The notes beneath the pieces were generated by a model that ran no database searches, had not been told where the DNA came from, and saw only the letters and a list, made by a program, of their open reading frames with translations. The translations under genes and the position numbers were made by a program. Below are positions 39,760 through 41,232 of a stretch of 41,232 nt of DNA, in pieces; the stretch's first letter is position 1, and every line of letters starts with the position of its first letter. This DNA comes from an uncultured Spirochaetales bacterium. Lineage in GTDB: Bacteria; Spirochaetota; Spirochaetia; Sphaerochaetales; Sphaerochaetaceae. The stretch covers positions 1 through 41,232 of the forward strand of contig CASEKE010000044.1 in NCBI GenBank assembly GCA_949288415.1, written 5' to 3'.

Positions 39760-40608
39760 ATGTACGACGAATTTGAGAAGATGGCTGTCCTTATAGACGC
39801 CGACAATACACAGCTTCAGAAGCTCGACGACGTTCTCGAGGAGCTTTCCACCTACGGAAGGATAATAGTCAAGAAAGCTTACGGCAACTGGAAGAAACCA
39901 GCCCTCAAGAACTGGGAAAGCAAGATCATGACTCTCGCGATCAAGCCCGAGCAGCAGTTCGACTACGTCAAGGAGAAGAACACCAGCGACATCGCCCTTG
40001 TCATCGGAGCGATGGATCTGCTCCATACGGGGAACTACGATGCCTTCGTTCTGGTATCTTCCGACAGCGACTTCACTCCCCTTGCGATCCGCCTCAGGGA
40101 GGCCGGAGTGTACGTCATCGGCGTCGGCGAGAATAAGACTCCGAAGCCGTTCATAAATGCCTGCGACGACTTTCTGATGATCGAGAACATCCACGGCGAC
40201 TACGAAGATCGCCTCGGATGGGGACAGACGGTGCCTGCAGACGAATCGGGAAAGCCGATCGTCAGCGACGAGGAAGCAAAGGACGGAAGTGCAAAGAATC
40301 CCAGGAAAAAGAGCGCAAAAGACGAAAAGGACGACAAGGAGGATGCTCCCATCCTCAAGGCACCGAAGCTCAGCGACATACACAAGCTTCTCAAGAAGGC
40401 TGCAGGAAAGCATGCGGACGAGGATGGATATGTTCTGCTCTCGGCGGCAGGCTCGTTCATAAAAAGGGTACGTCCGGAATTCGACTCCAAGGTATACGGA
40501 TACCCGAAGCTCAAGGATCTCATAGAGGCCTTCCCCAAGAAATACGAGATAATGAAGGTCAATCCGCAGAGCCAGACTCCGAATTACAAATACAGATGCA
40601 TAGACTGA
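39760..40608 (+). CDS. NYN-domain ribonuclease-like protein with C-terminal OST-HTH/LOTUS domain
   Basis: A 282-residue protein in two parts. Residues about 5-150 are a NYN/PIN-like nuclease domain of the LabA/limkain type. MAVLIDADNTQ carries the first aspartates, NTSDIALVIGAMDLL the middle one, and FVLVSSDSDFTPLAIRLREA the SDxDF motif, so catalytic acids look intact. After a charged linker (about 170-205, rich in Lys, Glu, Asp, Ser) comes an OST-HTH/LOTUS domain of about 75 residues. In it DIHKLLKKAAGKHADEDGYV and a segment ending YPKLKDLIEAFPKKYEI fit the winged helix. LOTUS domains bind RNA, including G-rich RNA, so a targeted RNase is a reasonable guess. Leader of about 13 nt with AGGA; strong terminator after it. 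Confidence 0.88.
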   Translation: MYDEFEKMAVLIDADNTQLQKLDDVLEELSTYGRIIVKKAYGNWKKPALKNWESKIMTLAIKPEQQFDYVKEKNTSDIALVIGAMDLLHTGNYDAFVLVSSDSDFTPLAIRLREAGVYVIGVGENKTPKPFINACDDFLMIENIHGDYEDRLGWGQTVPADESGKPIVSDEEAKDGSAKNPRKKSAKDEKDDKEDAPILKAPKLSDIHKLLKKAAGKHADEDGYVLLSAAGSFIKRVRPEFDSKVYGYPKLKDLIEAFPKKYEIMKVNPQSQTPNYKYRCID

Positions 40609-40623
40609 AATGCAAACTTTCCG

Positions 40624-40649
40624 ATGCGGACGACGTTCCGCATTTTTTT
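40624..40649 (+). terminator. Terminator after the NYN-LOTUS gene
   Basis: ATGCGGA (40624-40630) and TCCGCAT (40637-40643), 6-nt loop, then a run of seven T residues (40643-40649, the first shared with the stem). Confidence 0.85.
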
Positions 40650-40747
40650 CATCGGCTCCTATAATAAATCAAACAAAAAGAAACCGTATACGGAATGATT
40701 TCAATAAGATTGCATCTCATCACCATCGCACAATGGCCCATGCCTTG

Positions 40748-40776
40748 TTGCCATCGCGACGATTTGCCCGTATCAT
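40748..40776 (+). promoter_or_regulatory. Promoter predicting a leaderless amidohydrolase mRNA
   Basis: TTGCCA (40748-40753), exactly 17 bp, TATCAT (40771-40776); each box matches five of six consensus bases. Last base plus seven is 40783, the ATG. Confidence 0.65.
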
Positions 40777-40782
40777 TTGAAT

Positions 40783-41232
40783 ATGGATCTGCTCATAAGA
40801 AATGCAACTATATTGCCGATGACGGGAAAAGGACTTCTCATCCATGAGGACCTTGCAACGAAGGACGGAAGGATATATGCGATAGGAAACATTCCTTCCG
40901 ATTTCTGCCCGCAGAAGATCATCGATGCGGAAGGAATGCTTCTTCTTCCCTCATTCATCGATGCGCATACCCATCTCTCGATGGGTCTGATGCGCAACTA
41001 CAAGGACGACTGTCCCAATCTGCAGGAATGGCTCGGAGAGATATTCCCCATAGAGGACAAGCTGAACGCCGACGACATATACCATGCGTCGAAACTCGGC
41101 ATCGTCGAACTCATCAAGTCGGGTTGTACGCTATTTTCCGATATGTACTTCTTGCAGGAAAGCACTATCAAGGCCACGAAGGAAGCGGGAATAAGAGCCG
41201 TCATAGGACAAACATTCTTCGGCGACGGAGAC
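40783..41232 (+). CDS. Amidohydrolase, MtaD/SsnA-like deaminase family (3' end outside window)
   Basis: First 150 residues of a metal-dependent amidohydrolase. MDLLIRNATILPMTG starts the beta-sandwich half. DAEGMLLLPSFIDAHTHLSM (about 47-66) has the metal-binding HxH at the first barrel strand. LMRNYKDDCPNLQEWLGEIF then matches the S-adenosylhomocysteine/5-methylthioadenosine deaminase and chlorohydrolase group. KLGIVELIKSGCTLFSDMYF continues the pattern. The remaining metal ligands lie beyond the right edge. Purine or related deamination is likely but unproven. The start at 40783 has a well-formed promoter immediately upstream and no Shine-Dalgarno sequence. Confidence 0.88.
   Translation, partial: MDLLIRNATILPMTGKGLLIHEDLATKDGRIYAIGNIPSDFCPQKIIDAEGMLLLPSFIDAHTHLSMGLMRNYKDDCPNLQEWLGEIFPIEDKLNADDIYHASKLGIVELIKSGCTLFSDMYFLQESTIKATKEAGIRAVIGQTFFGDGD

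Noticed and set aside
1..41232. CRISPR array, prophage, insertion sequence or rRNA operon
   Set aside because: No regularly spaced repeats, transposase, integrase, phage structural genes or rRNA sequence were seen on either strand.

Overview
The window is 41.2 kb of gene-dense bacterial chromosome, about 53-57% G+C where sampled, apart from an AT-rich left edge. Lineage is inferred from content only. The eukaryal/archaeal-type IleRS of 1042 aa, the rpmF-acpP-rnc cluster, the 7TMR-type GGDEF proteins and the frequent use of ATA and AGA/AGG codons all fit a spirochaete, perhaps Sphaerochaeta-like. No rRNA gene is present to confirm this. There is no prophage, IS element or CRISPR array; most of the window is housekeeping genes.

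Layout. (1) 1-0.67 kb: 5' part of an AT-rich sugar ABC permease gene with an operator-like inverted repeat. (2) 0.67-6.2 kb: a ketopantoate-reductase-like gene, an MGDG-synthase-like glycosyltransferase, a frameshifted family-4 glycosyltransferase and a TetM-like ribosomal GTPase. (3) 6.3-12.8 kb: an unrecognised two-repeat protein, a candidate antisense-strand small RNA, a Cmk-like kinase, aroB with a nitrilase-family amidase, a cysteine desulfurase-thiI pair and a THEP1-like NTPase. (4) 12.9-18.2 kb: an ileS-lipoprotein-fmdB-trpS operon ending in a strong terminator. (5) 18.2-18.9 kb: a decayed oligogalacturonate-lyase-like gene. (6) 19-21.6 kb: cca, convergent with rpmF-acpP-rnc. (7) 21.7-25.8 kb: two tandem membrane GGDEF proteins, ybaK and yidD. 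(8) 25.7-31.2 kb: an ftsH-lepA-galM-udk operon. (9) 31.4-33.5 kb: rplY-pth-tilS. (10) 33.6-34.5 kb: a decayed exported-protein gene and tRNA-Gln(UUG). (11) 34.5-41.2 kb: ispE with a SMUG1-like glycosylase, a HAD phosphatase, cysK, an acyl-CoA synthetase, a NYN-LOTUS protein and the start of an amidohydrolase.

The dominant theme is translation and RNA maturation (ileS, trpS, cca, thiI with its desulfurase, tilS, pth, rplY, rpmF, rnc, lepA, ybaK, tRNA-Gln, the TetM-like GTPase). Membrane and envelope functions come second (ftsH, yidD, glycosyltransferases, acpP, acyl-CoA synthetase, ispE). Three genes are broken, so the genome may be undergoing local reduction of glycan-related functions.

The most unusual signal is regulatory. 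At eight or more transcription units a sigma70-like -10 box lies so that its last base plus seven is exactly the first base of the start codon, and no Shine-Dalgarno sequence is present. This predicts leaderless mRNAs, alongside other genes that have classical AAGGAG sites. Several convergent gene pairs also overlap at their 3' ends with no terminator between them.
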